Shown: positions 21,901 to 33,058, numbered from the stretch's first letter. The stretch: 64,000 nt of DNA from Auricularia sp. M13 (GCA_037042915.1 CM073199.1:2356001-2420000), one strand, 5' to 3'. Translations and numbers: made by a program. The notes: generated from the letters alone by a model not told the origin.

Positions 21901-24759
21901 CGCTTACTTTCAGGTGCAGTCCATATCATGCTCACGTTGTACGCAGAAGATCGCGGTGCTTTCTTTCCGGTCCAGCTCTTTGCAGATGCGAGCCACATGG
22001 TTAAGAACGCTGTGTTTACCGTCGCCAAGATGCAAGTTGACAATCCCGAGGGCAAGTACTTCCTCTGCCTTGAGGGTTCTGATCGGCTCGAGGACGACTT
22101 TGGCAACATGCGGTGCTGCGTTGGAAATGATTCCAATGTTGATCTCCAGCAGGCTTCAACGTGTCTTACAGCAGCAACCGAAATCGCAGTCATCTTTGGC
22201 GAACATCCCGAATGGGACCGCACGAAGAAGCGTCTTCATCTGAAACCACTGGAAGACCAGGGCACCTTGCTTGATCGTGGTGTCGACCATATCAGTCCCA
22301 GGTCCTGGACAGGCGATGTGAACGTAAGTCATGTGTCTGTCGTTACTGCTTGGAACAGCGGACGGCAGCTTGCCGAAGAGACATTGTCTCACGTCAAAAT
22401 CGACGTACCGTTTCGACGCATGGAATCTCAGGGCAACATTGACATACTACGTCCGCTGGGAAAATATTGTTTCAACGACGAACTGCTGGATGGTGAACTC
22501 GATGAAGATTTCGAGGTTTGTCGACTGCTCATGATCGCTCATCCAACGCTCATCTGACATTTGACATTAGGTAGCTGAATCCTCTGTATCTGATGCCGCG
22601 CCGTCCGACACCAACATTCTAGAAATCGAAGATCATGCTGCCGCAGAGCTCGCGGAACAGCAGCGGCAGGAGAACGGCCCTGGCGTGGCTTCTGAGCCGT
22701 GGGTGTTCGCAACTCCTGGCGACCCTACGTCGAAGGTCTTCAAGGGAACGGTGCTGCGGCAGGTCCTCGACCCTGTGAATCCCGTTGGACCAGGATCTAC
22801 AGATAGGCTGAAGCGTGTGCGGGGGGAAGGGCGTTATGATGATCTTCCTGATGCTCCGACGGACGACAGCGTCGACGAGGACAACGAAGACTCGGTGGTG
22901 ATTAACGATACAGCTGCAACGCTTCTTCGCTGTCGAAGCATCGCTTTCATGGCGATCATTCAAGTTTCCTCACTCACGAATCATTCAAAGCCAACACAAG
23001 TTCTGCGAGGGTCGGCTCGCTCAGACATGTCAAATATCGTTGGCTTCCAGGTTCTTCGACTTCTCCCTCAGGAATGCAGTGTGGATGGCTATGACTGGTT
23101 CTGCATGGCTGACACTGTGCGCTTCGGGGCAACGGACACGATCTTGACAACGCCGGCACCGCTGATTGAGCCGCTGAAACCAGCCACAGTAATTCCTGCA
23201 GATGGCAGTGCACCGTCCATGCAGTTCAAGGCTGCTGATCTGGCTGCCATTACACTGTTACTACAAGAGCATGTTGAACACGACAAGAACGCTGCGCTGC
23301 CAACAGTGAACAAAGCTGCTCGTTTCCCGTATTCTCTGAACGGTATGTCCGATCTTCCTTGTAATCATTCCAACTCATCTAGTGCTGTAGGAAAGTACTG
23401 CTTCGCGGCCGAGACGCCTGACAACTCAAGTGTTGGTGTTGACAAGCTGAAGTGTGACCGATGCAACGCGCACGTCAAAATTGATACAGTTCTGGCGCTT
23501 GTCAACCACTTGGCCGCACACATGCTTTACAATGGTTCTGTGCGCCAAAAGACGCAGTATTGCGGCTTTTGCTTCAACAGCGATGGCCGATGTCGCTTCT
23601 ACCTGCGCAAAAAGGGCGACAATCCAAAGAACCAGCAACTCGATCTGGCACGTAGTGTCTGCCCTCGCCTGCCCGCACAGTTCTCTTATGGCCCAGCTGC
23701 CGTGAGCAAGAAGAGTTCGCCTAGCTCCAATGTGCCCGTCTGGTGCCCGCTTTGCAATGACGATGCACCCGCAGTCTGGAAATACAACCTCGAGCAACAC
23801 ATCGCTTCTGAGCATCCATTGGCGGACTCCCACGCATACCGCAACCTGTGGCGTCTTACGAAAATCGAGAAGGATGGTCTCTCGGCGCTGTGGTCTCGCA
23901 TTCGCAACTCGCGCAAGACCAAGAAGTAGGCCCCTACACCCGAGCTTCCCATCTCCCACGGACACTCGTCGCTGTCGGCCATGCTGTAAGATACTGATTC
24001 CCTGATTCACCGTATGACGCATACTGACTGGTTCTTCGAATAGCGCCGTTGATCTTGAATCAGACGAAGAAAGCACACCAGCTCGCGATGGATCGCCAAT
24101 AGCACGGGGGCGGACCCCGAGCCCGAGCAGATCAGATCGGAGCGCCGTCTCGCGCTGTAGCAACACGCATCGCCAGCGTTCACCATCTATCGACTCTACC
24201 TTCCAGCCTGAAGAGCTGACTGGCGCTCAGGAGCCATTTGTGTTGCCCCAGCCTTCACCGTCCACCCCGCGGTCCCCGCTGCATCTATCCCCCGAGCCAG
24301 ACAACACCATCATTGCAGAGCCCCAGCTCAGGACTCAGCAGTCGTCTGCAGAGCTGCAGCAGGGCAATACCTCAGTCGATGCGGCCTCAAGCACAGGTGA
24401 TGCACTGCCAGCAGCACCAGGTGGGGATGGAGAACCGGGTCAGGCGCAACGTCTGAGTCGACCAGCGCGCAAGCGAACACGTGCCGTCATCGAAGAAGTC
24501 TGCATCTGTGGAGAAGCAGCCATCATTACTGGCAGCAGCGCTCCGGCTGGATTTGTCGAATGCGTGGGTGCAGGCTGTGAGATGCATTGGGTAGGCAACT
24601 TCTACTTATTTCATTCTACTAGACTGACTATTATTGCAGTACCACGAGCAGTGTGCCTTGCTGCTGACAGGCACTCGCCAGGTGGTGCAACCGTTCGTAT
24701 GTCCCAACTGCCAGAAGAGTAACGAACGCGCCCCCAAACGAGCTCGTGCATCGCGCTAG
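18999..24759 (+). pseudogene. Multi-domain transposase of an uncharacterised mushroom DNA-transposon family
   Basis: Exons inferred: 18999-19070, 19118-20501, 20548-21083, 21130-22515, then from the AG near 22570 to 23342, 23391-about 23985, about 24044-24590, 24640-24759; introns are 46-60 nt and keep frame. The N-terminus has CECG..F..LDQHLASADH (zinc-finger type), then SISAFFKP, which resembles a PCNA-interacting motif. The core has MLDECKVEKRLRW, IATDGEAKRG, HVFKRMRSGL, FADASHMVKN and LEDDFGNMRCCVGNDSNVD, a plausible D-D-E RNase H-like fold. Near the C-terminus are CDRCNAHV..H..AH, CGFCF..CRF, CPLCND..H..SEH and a PHD-like finger CICG..C..C..WYHEQC..CPNC. In-frame TGA at 19508 and TAG at 23926 break it. 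I recall the core only as hypothetical proteins abundant in mushrooms. Confidence 0.72.
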
Positions 24760-24957
24760 ACTTCCCCGTCGGTTCTATTTTCATACATACTCTATGTACA
24801 CTACCTATACATACTCCCAAAGTGTCACAATCATAACTTAAATGCTCTCTATTGCGTGGTGCTTAGTCAGCAGGGGTGGGGGGTCCCGTGAGACCCCTTA
24901 TGAGAATTTTCGGCCCTGTGTCTAAATTTTTTTTTGCGAGGCCCCCTTGGTGGAAAC

Positions 24958-25172
24958 AGTGTTAATATCGATCCCTTCAAAGATGACATCATAGCAGAAT
25001 TATATGGCACCCGTTTCAAGATCTTATGCAGGATTATGTACCCAAGGATGTGCTCCGCAATCTTTACTATGACACTTTATTTTTTTATGGGGAACCTGGA
25101 AAGAAAGGTTTATCTCAAGTGTGTGTGGCTCCCTCCAAACGGCGGTTTTTTTCCGTGGGGGGGGGGGGGTAG
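24958..25172. mobile_element. Right half of the TA-flanked inverted-repeat element
   Basis: Continues the sequence left at 18691 after removal of the 6.26-kb transposon and one GTGGAAAC. The right end has a G-run of 11 or more bases and TA. The plus frame NIDPFKDDIIAELYGTRFKI is open but not recognised. Confidence 0.45.
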
Positions 25173-25326
25173 TAGTAACATACGACGCGCGGTTGACATC
25201 GCGGTTCAACTTCATGATCATCGGCGAAGGGGTCGGAGCTGGATTTGAATTCCCGCACGTGACGCCGAACGCGTCTTTCCCTTTCAGTTCGCTCCGAATC
25301 CGAATCCGAGTCCGGCGTCTGCGGCG

Positions 25327-27202
25327 ATGGACGCGGACGTGTGGTCGAAGCACCGCGAGGAGCGGCAGAAGGCGCGCCTGCGCGACCGCGGCGGGTGCGC
25401 ACCATGCCATGTTGTCTGTGCGTCGCTGACCACCGCTGGTGCAGGATGTGGAAGCCGGTGACGCCGGGCCGGATGGCGCACGACCTGCTGTCCAAGTACC
25501 GCCCGCGGCCGGCGCAGGAGAGCCCGACGCGGCCGCGCAAGTCGGCAGGCGCCAGGAAGTCCGTGGGCGCGGGCATCTTGCCGTCGCGCAAGTCGGTGGG
25601 GCGCAAGTCCGTCGGCGCGCCCCGGAAGTCTGCTCCTGCTGCTGCTGACGATGGTGAGTAGCTTGCTTTGGTATGCTGAAGGACTGTGGGCTTATTGTGT
25701 TGGATTTGCGTGCGCGAATAGATGGCGATGCGCATGCTGCGCCGAAGAAAGCGTCGGCGAAGCCCAAAGCTAAAGCTGCCACGAAGGCGAAGAAACTTGC
25801 CATTGAGCCTGTGAAGCTTGCCAATGGTGCGTGGGCGAGGCATACTCGCTCATCTTGCCTTGCTCATATCCTCTGTGCAGCACAAGAGGCGGACGATCTT
25901 CTGCTCGAAAAGCCCAAGTCTTCCAAAGGCACGCTTTATACTACCACGTTAGGTGCCCATAGCTCTAATCGACCAGCATGCGTACAGGCAAATCCTCGCA
26001 AGCGCAGCCGCTATTCATGACGGCCAGCGAACCAGCGCCAGCGCCGGTGAAACCGCCCAAGAAACCCGTGCATCCCGCGCTCTCTGGCGGTACGTCGCTC
26101 CTTCCACCGCGCACCCAAACAGGCACACTGATCATGCTCGTAGCACCCCTGCTGAACCAGCCCCCGCCTCCGCCACGCCCGCCACCCCAGCTAGAGCCCT
26201 CGAAGAAACGCCCGGCAGACGCTTACGCCCCGACGAGCGAGGCGAGCGAGTTCGTGCCGTCCTCGCCGCCGCCCGCTAAGCGCGCGCGTACCAAGCGCCG
26301 GGCGTTGGCGGATGTGCCTGAAGAGGAGGAGGGGGAGGAGATCGATTTGCGGTTGGCGGATGACTTGCGCAGCGACGATGAGGAGGCGGACGAGGCCAAA
26401 CCTAAGAGCGTCAAGATCGTGAAGAAGAAGACGAAGGATGCGCCGGCCAAAGCGAAAGCGACATCGAAGTCGAGGGCGAAGAAGGGCGCTGTTGTGGATG
26501 ATGGGGGCGACGATGAGCCTGTAGCCTCGGGCAGCAAGACGAAGGCTAAAGGAGCTAAGAAGGGCGACAGCGCGGTCGTACCCTCGACGTCCAAGACCAA
26601 GGCGAAGTCGAAGGCGAAGGTGAAGCAGACTTCTGAGGAGCTGGACGCTCACGAGGATGACGGTTCGGTCTCCACAACGAAAGCTAAAGCCAAGCCCATG
26701 AAGGACAGCTCCTCCAAACGCACAACATCCAGGCCTGCAGTATCCGGTGCCGAAGATGAGAAGCCGTCCAGCGCGAAAGGCAGGCCCGCAGACGAGTCGA
26801 CGTCCTCCATTTCCAAGCGCGCGAAGGCCGACAAGATCGCGCCTTCCGACGACGACTCGAAGTCCGCGTCGAAGCGGAAAGCGAAGACCAAGCCTGACGA
26901 CGATCCCAAGCCCAAGCCGCCGCCCCGGAAACGCAAGGCCGCAGACGAGGAGAACGCTGCGCCGCGGAAACGCAAGCGACTGCCGTCGCCACCTCCAGCG
27001 GAACAGTGCGTGATTCATCGATGTCCGCTCATCGTCGGCTCTTGCTGACTATCCACTGCACAGGAACCCCTTGCGACCAGCGATGACGCCGCACACGCGA
27101 CGGCGGCGCATCGAGGCCGTGCTTGCGACGGAGGACTCGCCCGTGAAGACGATGCACCGGCAGTACGACGGCCTGCCGGACCCCATTGACTGTTTTCTGT
27201 AA
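25327..27202 (+). CDS. Lys/Ser-rich, probably nuclear protein of unknown function
   Basis: The ATG at 25327 opens MDADVWSKHREERQKARLRD. Introns at 25395-25444, 25654-25721, 25827-25880, 26090-26143 and 27006-27063 all use GT-AG and keep frame. One more intron ends at 25987 and is either 36 nt (GT donor) or about 50 nt (GC donor). The product is about 480 residues: a conserved-looking N-terminus MWKPVTPGRMAHDLLSKY, repeats of RKSVG, long Lys/Ser/Asp-rich low-complexity sequence with many basic NLS-like patches, and a short conserved-looking tail RRRIEAVLATEDSPVKTMHR..YDGLPDPIDCFL. I do not recognise the family. Composition suggests a chromatin or nuclear role, but that is inference. It is followed in tandem by SET2. 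Confidence 0.75.
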
Positions 27203-27483
27203 CGCTGTCCTATTTTATCGCTATCCCTGCTGCGACGTTGTTTTATATTTTTTGCATTACAGTCGGTACAAGCTGTGTATTGTATGATATTGCATTGGGT
27301 TTGCGTATAACAGCAAGGATGTGGGCATTCGATTTCGTGGTGGCGGGGGGCGGCGGGCGGAAGGAATCGGAAGCAACTTCCCTCTTGGAAAGCACCAGTT
27401 CGCTGTGGCCCGCGTCGACGCCCCGTCCGGCCTGAATCTGTGCTCTACAGCGACACCTCGACGGCGCCACCCAAGGGGAGACC

Positions 27484-30400
27484 ATGTCGGCGTCTCCAGA
27501 ATACAACCCGGCCGCGGACTCTGCGCCCAGCGAGCAGGAGCCTGCGCGCGTGGATGAGGAGGCCGCTGCGTCGTCGCCGTCGCCCGACGCCGAGCCCGCC
27601 GCGAGCAGCAACAGCAACAGCAACAGCAAGAAGCGCAAGGCGCCGCTGGGCGCGACGCAGCTGATAGACCATCTGCCGCGGGCGGAGGGCGAGGCGCTGC
27701 GGACGTTCCTGGAGCTCAAGGCGTGCACGTACCAGAACATGCAGCTCGGCCGGTCGCGCAACGTCGAGGAGGGCTTCGCGTGCGAGTGCGCGTTCGACCC
27801 CGACGACGACCCGCCGCACATGGCCTGCGGCGCCGACTCGGACTGCATCAACCGCCTCACTCAGATCGAGTGTCTCGAGGACGAGTGCCGCTGCGGCGCC
27901 TACTGCCAGAACCAGAGGTAATTGGCTTGTTCTGCATGGCCTCGTTGGCATGGACGCTCAGTGTTCCCTGCGCTTTTTTCTTCTTTTTTTTTCGCAGATT
28001 TGCAAAGCGCCAGTACGCCCAGCTGCACATCGTCCAGACTGAGAAGAAGGGCTTTGGCCTCCGCGCCGCCACCGACCTCAAAAGGTGCGTCAGGTGCCCC
28101 GGCCTGCAGCTGGCCCAGAGCCTGAGCTCCGGCGCGCAGAGACGATTTTATATACGAGTATCTGGGCGAGGTCGTCAACAACACCCAGTTCATGAAGCGC
28201 ATGCGCGACTATGCCGACGAGGGCATCCGCCATTTCTACTTCATGATGCTGCAGAAGGACGAGGTATGCAGCCATCTAAGGCCGAGGCCCTTGCTGAACG
28301 CCCGGCGCTGCAGTTCATCGATGCGACGAAGAAGGGCGGCATCGGCCGCTTCGCCAACCACAGCTGCAACCCCAACTGCTACGTCGCGAAATGGACCGTC
28401 GGAAAGCGCATCCGCATGGGCATCTTTGCCCAGCGCAACATCAAGGCCGGCGAGGAGCTCACGTTCAACTACAACGTCGACCGCTACGGGTGAGTCAGCC
28501 AGCTTCCGACCGCATGCGCTGACTGACCCTCCGCTAGGCACGAGGCGCAGGCCTGCTACTGCGGCGAGCCGAACTGCGTTGGCTTTATCGGCGGCAAGAC
28601 CCAGACGGACGTCGCGGTGCTCGACGACCTGCTGCTTGATGGTGAGTTCTGCTTTTTACTTCCGCGGTTCGCCCGACTGGACCTGACGCCTTGGGTAGCG
28701 CTGGGTATTTCGGACGAGGTGGAAGCGCTCGGGCTCAAGGGCAACAAGAAGCGCAAGAGCAAGAAGCTCGACGAGGACTACATGCCGGCCATCCGCCCGC
28801 TGTCGGCGGACGACATGCCCAAGATCATGCAGGCCATCAAGCAGACGAGCTCGCGAAAGATTCTGGAGCGCCTGCTCGGCCGCATCAAGATTACCGAGGA
28901 CTTGAAAGCCTTGCGACAGCTGCTGCGCTTGCGTGTGCTTAGTGCTCTAGGCACGATCTTCGAGGACTATCCGGACGACGACGAGATGAAGATTCTGGTG
29001 CTGAACGTCTTGGAGACGCTCACCACGGCTCTGCTCTCGAAGAACAAAGTCGAGGCGTCGAAATTGGAGGACGTCGTGAAGCCGATGGCCCAGTCCGAGA
29101 ACGGCTCCGTACGCGTCGTTGCTGAGAAGGTGGGTTGGGCATCCGCTCACAGCATCCATTGTTGGACTAATGCTCTTTCTCTTTCTCTTTCTTTGCTCAG
29201 GTTTTGGAACTGTGGACGGCACTCGGGAAAGCATATCGCATACCTAAACGCAGCATCGTCCACAGAGACGAGTACGCCATCTTCCGCGGCAACGGCTCTG
29301 GGCTCATCGGGGCGCTGCCTATCATCGATAGCTGGGCGGCAGCTTCGTTGGTGGTGCGGCCACCGAGTCTGGATTTGCTGCAGGAGGACATGTTCCCCGC
29401 CTGGGATGGGCGCTTCCCGACGACGCGGCAGGACACGCCCGAGTACGAGCCCGCGCGCAAGCGGCCGCGCGTGCAGTTCGCGCCGGACCCCAGCCGGAGA
29501 AGAAGGCGCCGGCGCCGAAGCCGCACCCGCAGCCGCGGACGCCGCCGAAGCGCGTCGCCGCGCCGCAGTTCGAGAGCCAGGGCTTCGTGCCGTCGCTGCG
29601 CAAGGAGATGCCCATCTCGGCGCTCGCGCCGCGCGAGATGGAGGCGAAGATGATTCAGGAGATCATCGCGCAGTCCGTCGCCGCGCGCGACGCGGCGGCC
29701 GCGGCGAACCGCGTGCCGGACCCCGCGCCCGCGCCCGCGGCGTCGCCGCCGCTGCCTGTGCGCCGATCGGACGCGGAGATCGAGGAGCGCGCGCGGGAGC
29801 GGCTGCGGCGGCGCAAGGAGAGGAAGGCGCGGCGGGAGCGCGAGAAGGCCGAGCGGCGCGAGAGGGAGAAGGGCAAGGGGAAGGAGGAGCGGGAGAAGGA
29901 CCGCGCGGCGAAGAAGGAGCTGCAGCAGAAGCATTTGCGCAAGCTGGTCGGCGGCGTCGTCGTCAAGCAGATGAGCAAGTGGCAGAAATATTTGAATCGC
30001 GAGCAGTTCAAGGAGCATGCGCAAAAGGTGCGTTCAGTCGCAGTGTCTCTCCCTTGAATTGTTGCTGACTCGTTTGCTGTTGTAGATGACCGAGAAGATT
30101 GCAGACAGCGAGCAGCGACACGCGCACGGCGACAGCAAAAAGCTCGACAAGCTGTCCGAGAAGCAGATCGCGAAGATACATGGCTTCGTCAAGTCGTATA
30201 TGGAGAAGACGGTGTACCGCATCCGCAAGGAGGCCAAGGCCGCCGCCGCCGCCTCCTCATCTGGCGCCCCGGGCGAGTCGAGCGCGACGCCGCCGGTGAG
30301 CGATCGAACAGAGAAGACAGAGGAAGGCCCAGATACACCGCCCGACGAGCACGGCGACCCCGACGTCCGCATGGGCGAGGCCGAGGCCGAGTGGGACGCC

Positions 30401-30649
30401 GGCATGGCGCTGTACGACGACCTCCCGAAGGAGCTGAGCGCTGCGGGAGACGCCATGGACACCGACTCTGACTCTGGCTCGGACTCGGACTCGGAGGACG
30501 AGGCCGACCGCGCTGAGCAGCCGCCGCCCGCCGACCTGCATCCTGGGCTTGTTGTAGACGCACCGCCGGTCGAGCAGCCCGCGCAACCGACGCCTGACGA
30601 ACCCCCATCACGCGACATGCCGTCCGCGCCCGTCGCCATCGCTGTATAG
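27484..30649 (+). CDS. set2: Histone H3-K36 methyltransferase Set2 (AWS-SET-postSET-SRI)
   Basis: Exons: 27484-27917, 27998-28084, 28140-28263, 28314-28489, 28538-28641, 28699-29129, 29201-30027, 30086-30649. The AWS module ([28 protein letters not shown]) is followed by SET ([49 protein letters not shown]) and post-SET ([14 protein letters not shown]). A helical region and a C-terminal SRI-like segment ([19 protein letters not shown]) follow. SRI binds the phosphorylated Pol II tail, which couples H3K36 methylation to elongation. Within exon 7 the frame changes near 29490: upstream [10 protein letters not shown] and downstream [16 protein letters not shown] differ by one base. The pseudogene copy at 44.4-46 kb reads across this point in one frame, so here a one-base indel or assembly error is likely. 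The tail has Asp/Ser repeats. Confidence 0.93.
29486..29496 (+). other. Frame break inside SET2 exon 7
   Basis: The conserved frame leaves at GACCCC-AGCC and continues one base earlier. In the paralogous pseudogene the same stretch encodes FAPNPEPDQAPAAKPH without a break. No GT-AG intron of plausible size repairs the frame. The C-run makes a sequencing or assembly indel plausible. Confidence 0.6.
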
Positions 30650-31136
30650 CATCGACGTGCGCCGGTCCCGCCCCCGTCTTGGTGTCCTGCTGCTGTATCA
30701 GCTAGTCTTCCGTCGTCGCGCTTTGCCCCTTAGCTCCTGATTTATATGTCTAGTGCTCTTCGCTTACTACATCTTTTTTGCTGTTCCGACACTGGCTCAC
30801 ATTTGTACATTCGATACTCTAGATCAGACTTTGCCACAGTAGTGAAACCTGATTTCGTCCGCCGTTCCTCGGAATGGCCACAGCGTTGTCCTATCTGCCA
30901 TGGCGATATCGCTTGACCGCTTTGCGCGGATACTTCGAGCCTTTGTGTGAGCGGTCCTGAATCGATCTCTGCCGTCAGGAGTACGGTTTCTGAGAGCATT
31001 GACAGACTTCATGAAATGCTCGCGGGCGCACTGCGCAGTCATCGGAACGACCGCGCAAATCGTCGTTGGCGGGTGCATATGAAAATGTGAGAGGGGATTG
31101 ATATTGATACAGACCTAACAATCATGTTCGATTCTT
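30650..31136. other. Intergenic, convergent 3' ends of SET2 and kinase A
   Basis: About 490 bases hold the 3' regions of two convergent genes. Only short random frames are present and I see no RNA gene or repeat. Confidence 0.6.
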
Positions 31137-32613
31137 TCACTCGATCGTCTGCAGCCACTCGTCATGGAGAAGATCGTAGGCACTGCTACGGTCCTCTGGC
31201 CTCCAGGTCAGCATCCTTCTTACAAACTTGAAGAAAAGACGCCGGTCCTCTCCCTCGAGCATGTGAAGTGGCAGATCGTCCAGTTTGCGATCGGGAATGG
31301 TGTACTGCCCTTTCCAAGCTCCTAGCGAACGTTAGAGATCGTATTGCGACGGAGCTGTGAACACGTGGGCCCCTCACCGGTTTCTCGATCGAAAAAATTG
31401 TCCCACAGGTTTTGTGACCCCACTCGTTCAAGAAAGTCCAAGGGAGGAGGACCGAGAAGGGCCATCATTTGGAGAAAGTGATACACATCGTCGGGTTCGC
31501 CGTTTGGGCCCGGCGTATCCTGGATCAGGCAGCGGCCACCCATGATATCGAATGTCTACAAAATTCGTTAGTACCCTGGCGGCTACAGAGGTTACTGTGG
31601 CTGCTCACCAACATGCCAACACACCAGATGTCGACTTTCTCGTCCCAGGGCAATCCGAAGCAAACCTCGGGAGGCCTGTACTGGACGGGCGATACGAGTT
31701 CCAGCGGGTTATAATCCTTCATATACCGCGCCTGGCCGAAATCAGCCAACGTCGCTGGCCCAGCTGCAGAACCGATGCGCCCTTCGGGTAGCAGTGAACG
31801 CGACAGATAGATAATGCGCTCTCCGTCCACTTTGCGGGGCGTCGGAGAATTCAGCTCCTGCTGCTCGGCGGCATGCAAAATTCGGTCTTGGTTGGCGGGC
31901 AGGAAAGGGAGGAGGAGGTTGTTCTCATTGACGTCTGTGGAACAACAGGTATAGCGACGACACACAGAAGCAAGAGGTGGATGCCGCACCGGTGTGAATG
32001 ATCTGAGCTTCGGTGTGGAGATAGTCCAGCGTGAGTAAGACATTGTAGATTACCCTTTTGGCGAACATTGGCGGCATTGCTTTTGCTGGTGACTTGTACA
32101 CCCTAAAATCGCGAATACTACACATGCAAGGGGCGAACACAAGGCAATGGTATAGGAACTCGTTTCTCTTGAGAGGAAAGTCATCGAGGAGGCGGCGAAC
32201 CACTGTAGAGCCCGGATGCTTCGAGGTTGGAAGGCGTCGCAGCGCAGGAAGCTCTAGGGCGGTTGCCTTGAGCGCAGCAATCTTGACAGTGGCATACTGG
32301 CGTGCACGTGATCTGCCGTTAAGAATATCGGCGGAGAGCACGCATTCGAGCTGGTATTTGCCCACCGCAGATCACGAGCTAGCCAGGCAGTAGAATATGC
32401 GCCATATCCTAACTTTGATATGAGCTGGTATCGGTCGTCGAGTATTTCGCCTATACGCGCAGGGTAGAACTCCTCTGGCGAGTACCAAGGGAAATTCTCT
32501 TCCTCAAGAGTGGTTGAATTGGGGATAAGTTCGAAACCGGTCTGTGGGAAGAGCAGAGGGGCCTGTCGTGGCCTGCGCACGAGTCGACGCATACTACGCC
32601 AGAGAGCAGACAT
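31137..32613 (-). CDS. SRPK-like (CMGC) Ser/Thr protein kinase, copy A
   Basis: Exons: 32613-32366, 32312-31990, 31934-31609, 31555-31378, 31321-31137, with introns of 53-56 nt. The N-terminus MSALWRSMRRLVRRPRQAPL is followed by YPARIGEILDDRYQLISKLG and YGAYSTAWLARDL (Gly loop), ATVKIAA (Lys), LDYLHTEAQIIHTDVNENNL (HTD in place of HRD, usual for fungal SRPK-like kinases), LADFGQARYM (DFG), SPVQYRPPEV (APE region), WDEKVDIWCVGM and RMLTWRPEDRSSA. Length about 420 residues. All catalytic residues are present, so it should be active. It is closely related to copy B at 49349-50814 with identical intron positions. This kinase class is expanded in mushrooms; the substrate is unknown. Confidence 0.88.
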
Positions 32614-32839
32614 GTCACTGTTCGGGAAGCCACGTGCGAGGCCCGCGGAAACGCAAAAGACGAGCCGAGTGTGATTAAGACAGCTTTCTGGACAAGCACA
32701 AGGATGGTTGTCGGAGTTGGCACGCAACTGAACCCTTTCCGAGTCCGGGTCCGCCAGGCTGATCGTTCCGCTGCTGCTGCTGCTAGATGGGGAAGCCAGT
32801 TGCACACGACCTGCTGTCGACCGTGTAAGTCGGCGCGCC

Positions 32840-33058
32840 GAGCGGACACTCCGCCCTACGAGCACGGAGACGCAAACATTTGCATGACACGCCCATCGAC
32901 GAGCACGGCGACGCGGACATCTGCATGTGTGCGCCCAAAGCCAAGTGGGACGCCGATATGGCGCTATACGACGACCTTCCGAAGGGCCAGCGCTGCCGGT
33001 CACACCATGGATACCGATTTTGACACGGCCTCTGACACCTCCAAGTGCCGATTGCGCT
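32840..33058 (+). pseudogene. SET2 C-terminal fragment (duplicate)
   Basis: The stretch encoding EHGDxxx[17 protein letters not shown] and MDTDxDxxSD, read across frames, matches the last exon of SET2 (30340-30500), with a small internal duplication of the cgacgagcacggcgacgc unit. It lies 2.2 kb downstream of the parent gene in the same orientation, beyond kinase A. Confidence 0.7.

Larger units (their letters stand above)
18692..24949 (+). mobile_element. 6.26-kb DNA transposon with 13-bp TIRs and 8-bp TSD, family not recognised
   Basis: Ends: CAAGGGGGCCTCG at 18692-18704 and its exact reverse complement at 24937-24949. Perfect 8-bp duplications flank them. A subterminal G-rich block ending cttatgagaatttt occurs near both ends (18728-18769 and 24870-24910) in the same orientation. 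One large plus-strand gene fills the element. An 8-bp duplication is known for hAT, P and KDZ superfamilies, and the C-A-rich/GGGG terminus is hAT-like, but the transposase does not look like a standard hAT, KDZ or Tnp2 protein. Exact boundaries show the insertion is recent in outline, though the gene has two stops. Confidence 0.9.

Noticed and set aside
18692-24949. KDZ-type transposase
   Set aside because: The 8-bp duplication would fit, but the characteristic KDZ core motifs I know are absent.
26191-27018. 275-codon minus-strand frame opposite the Lys-rich gene
   Set aside because: Antisense shadow of Lys/Ala/Ser codons (Leu/Arg/Gly-rich), inside well-supported exons of the plus strand.
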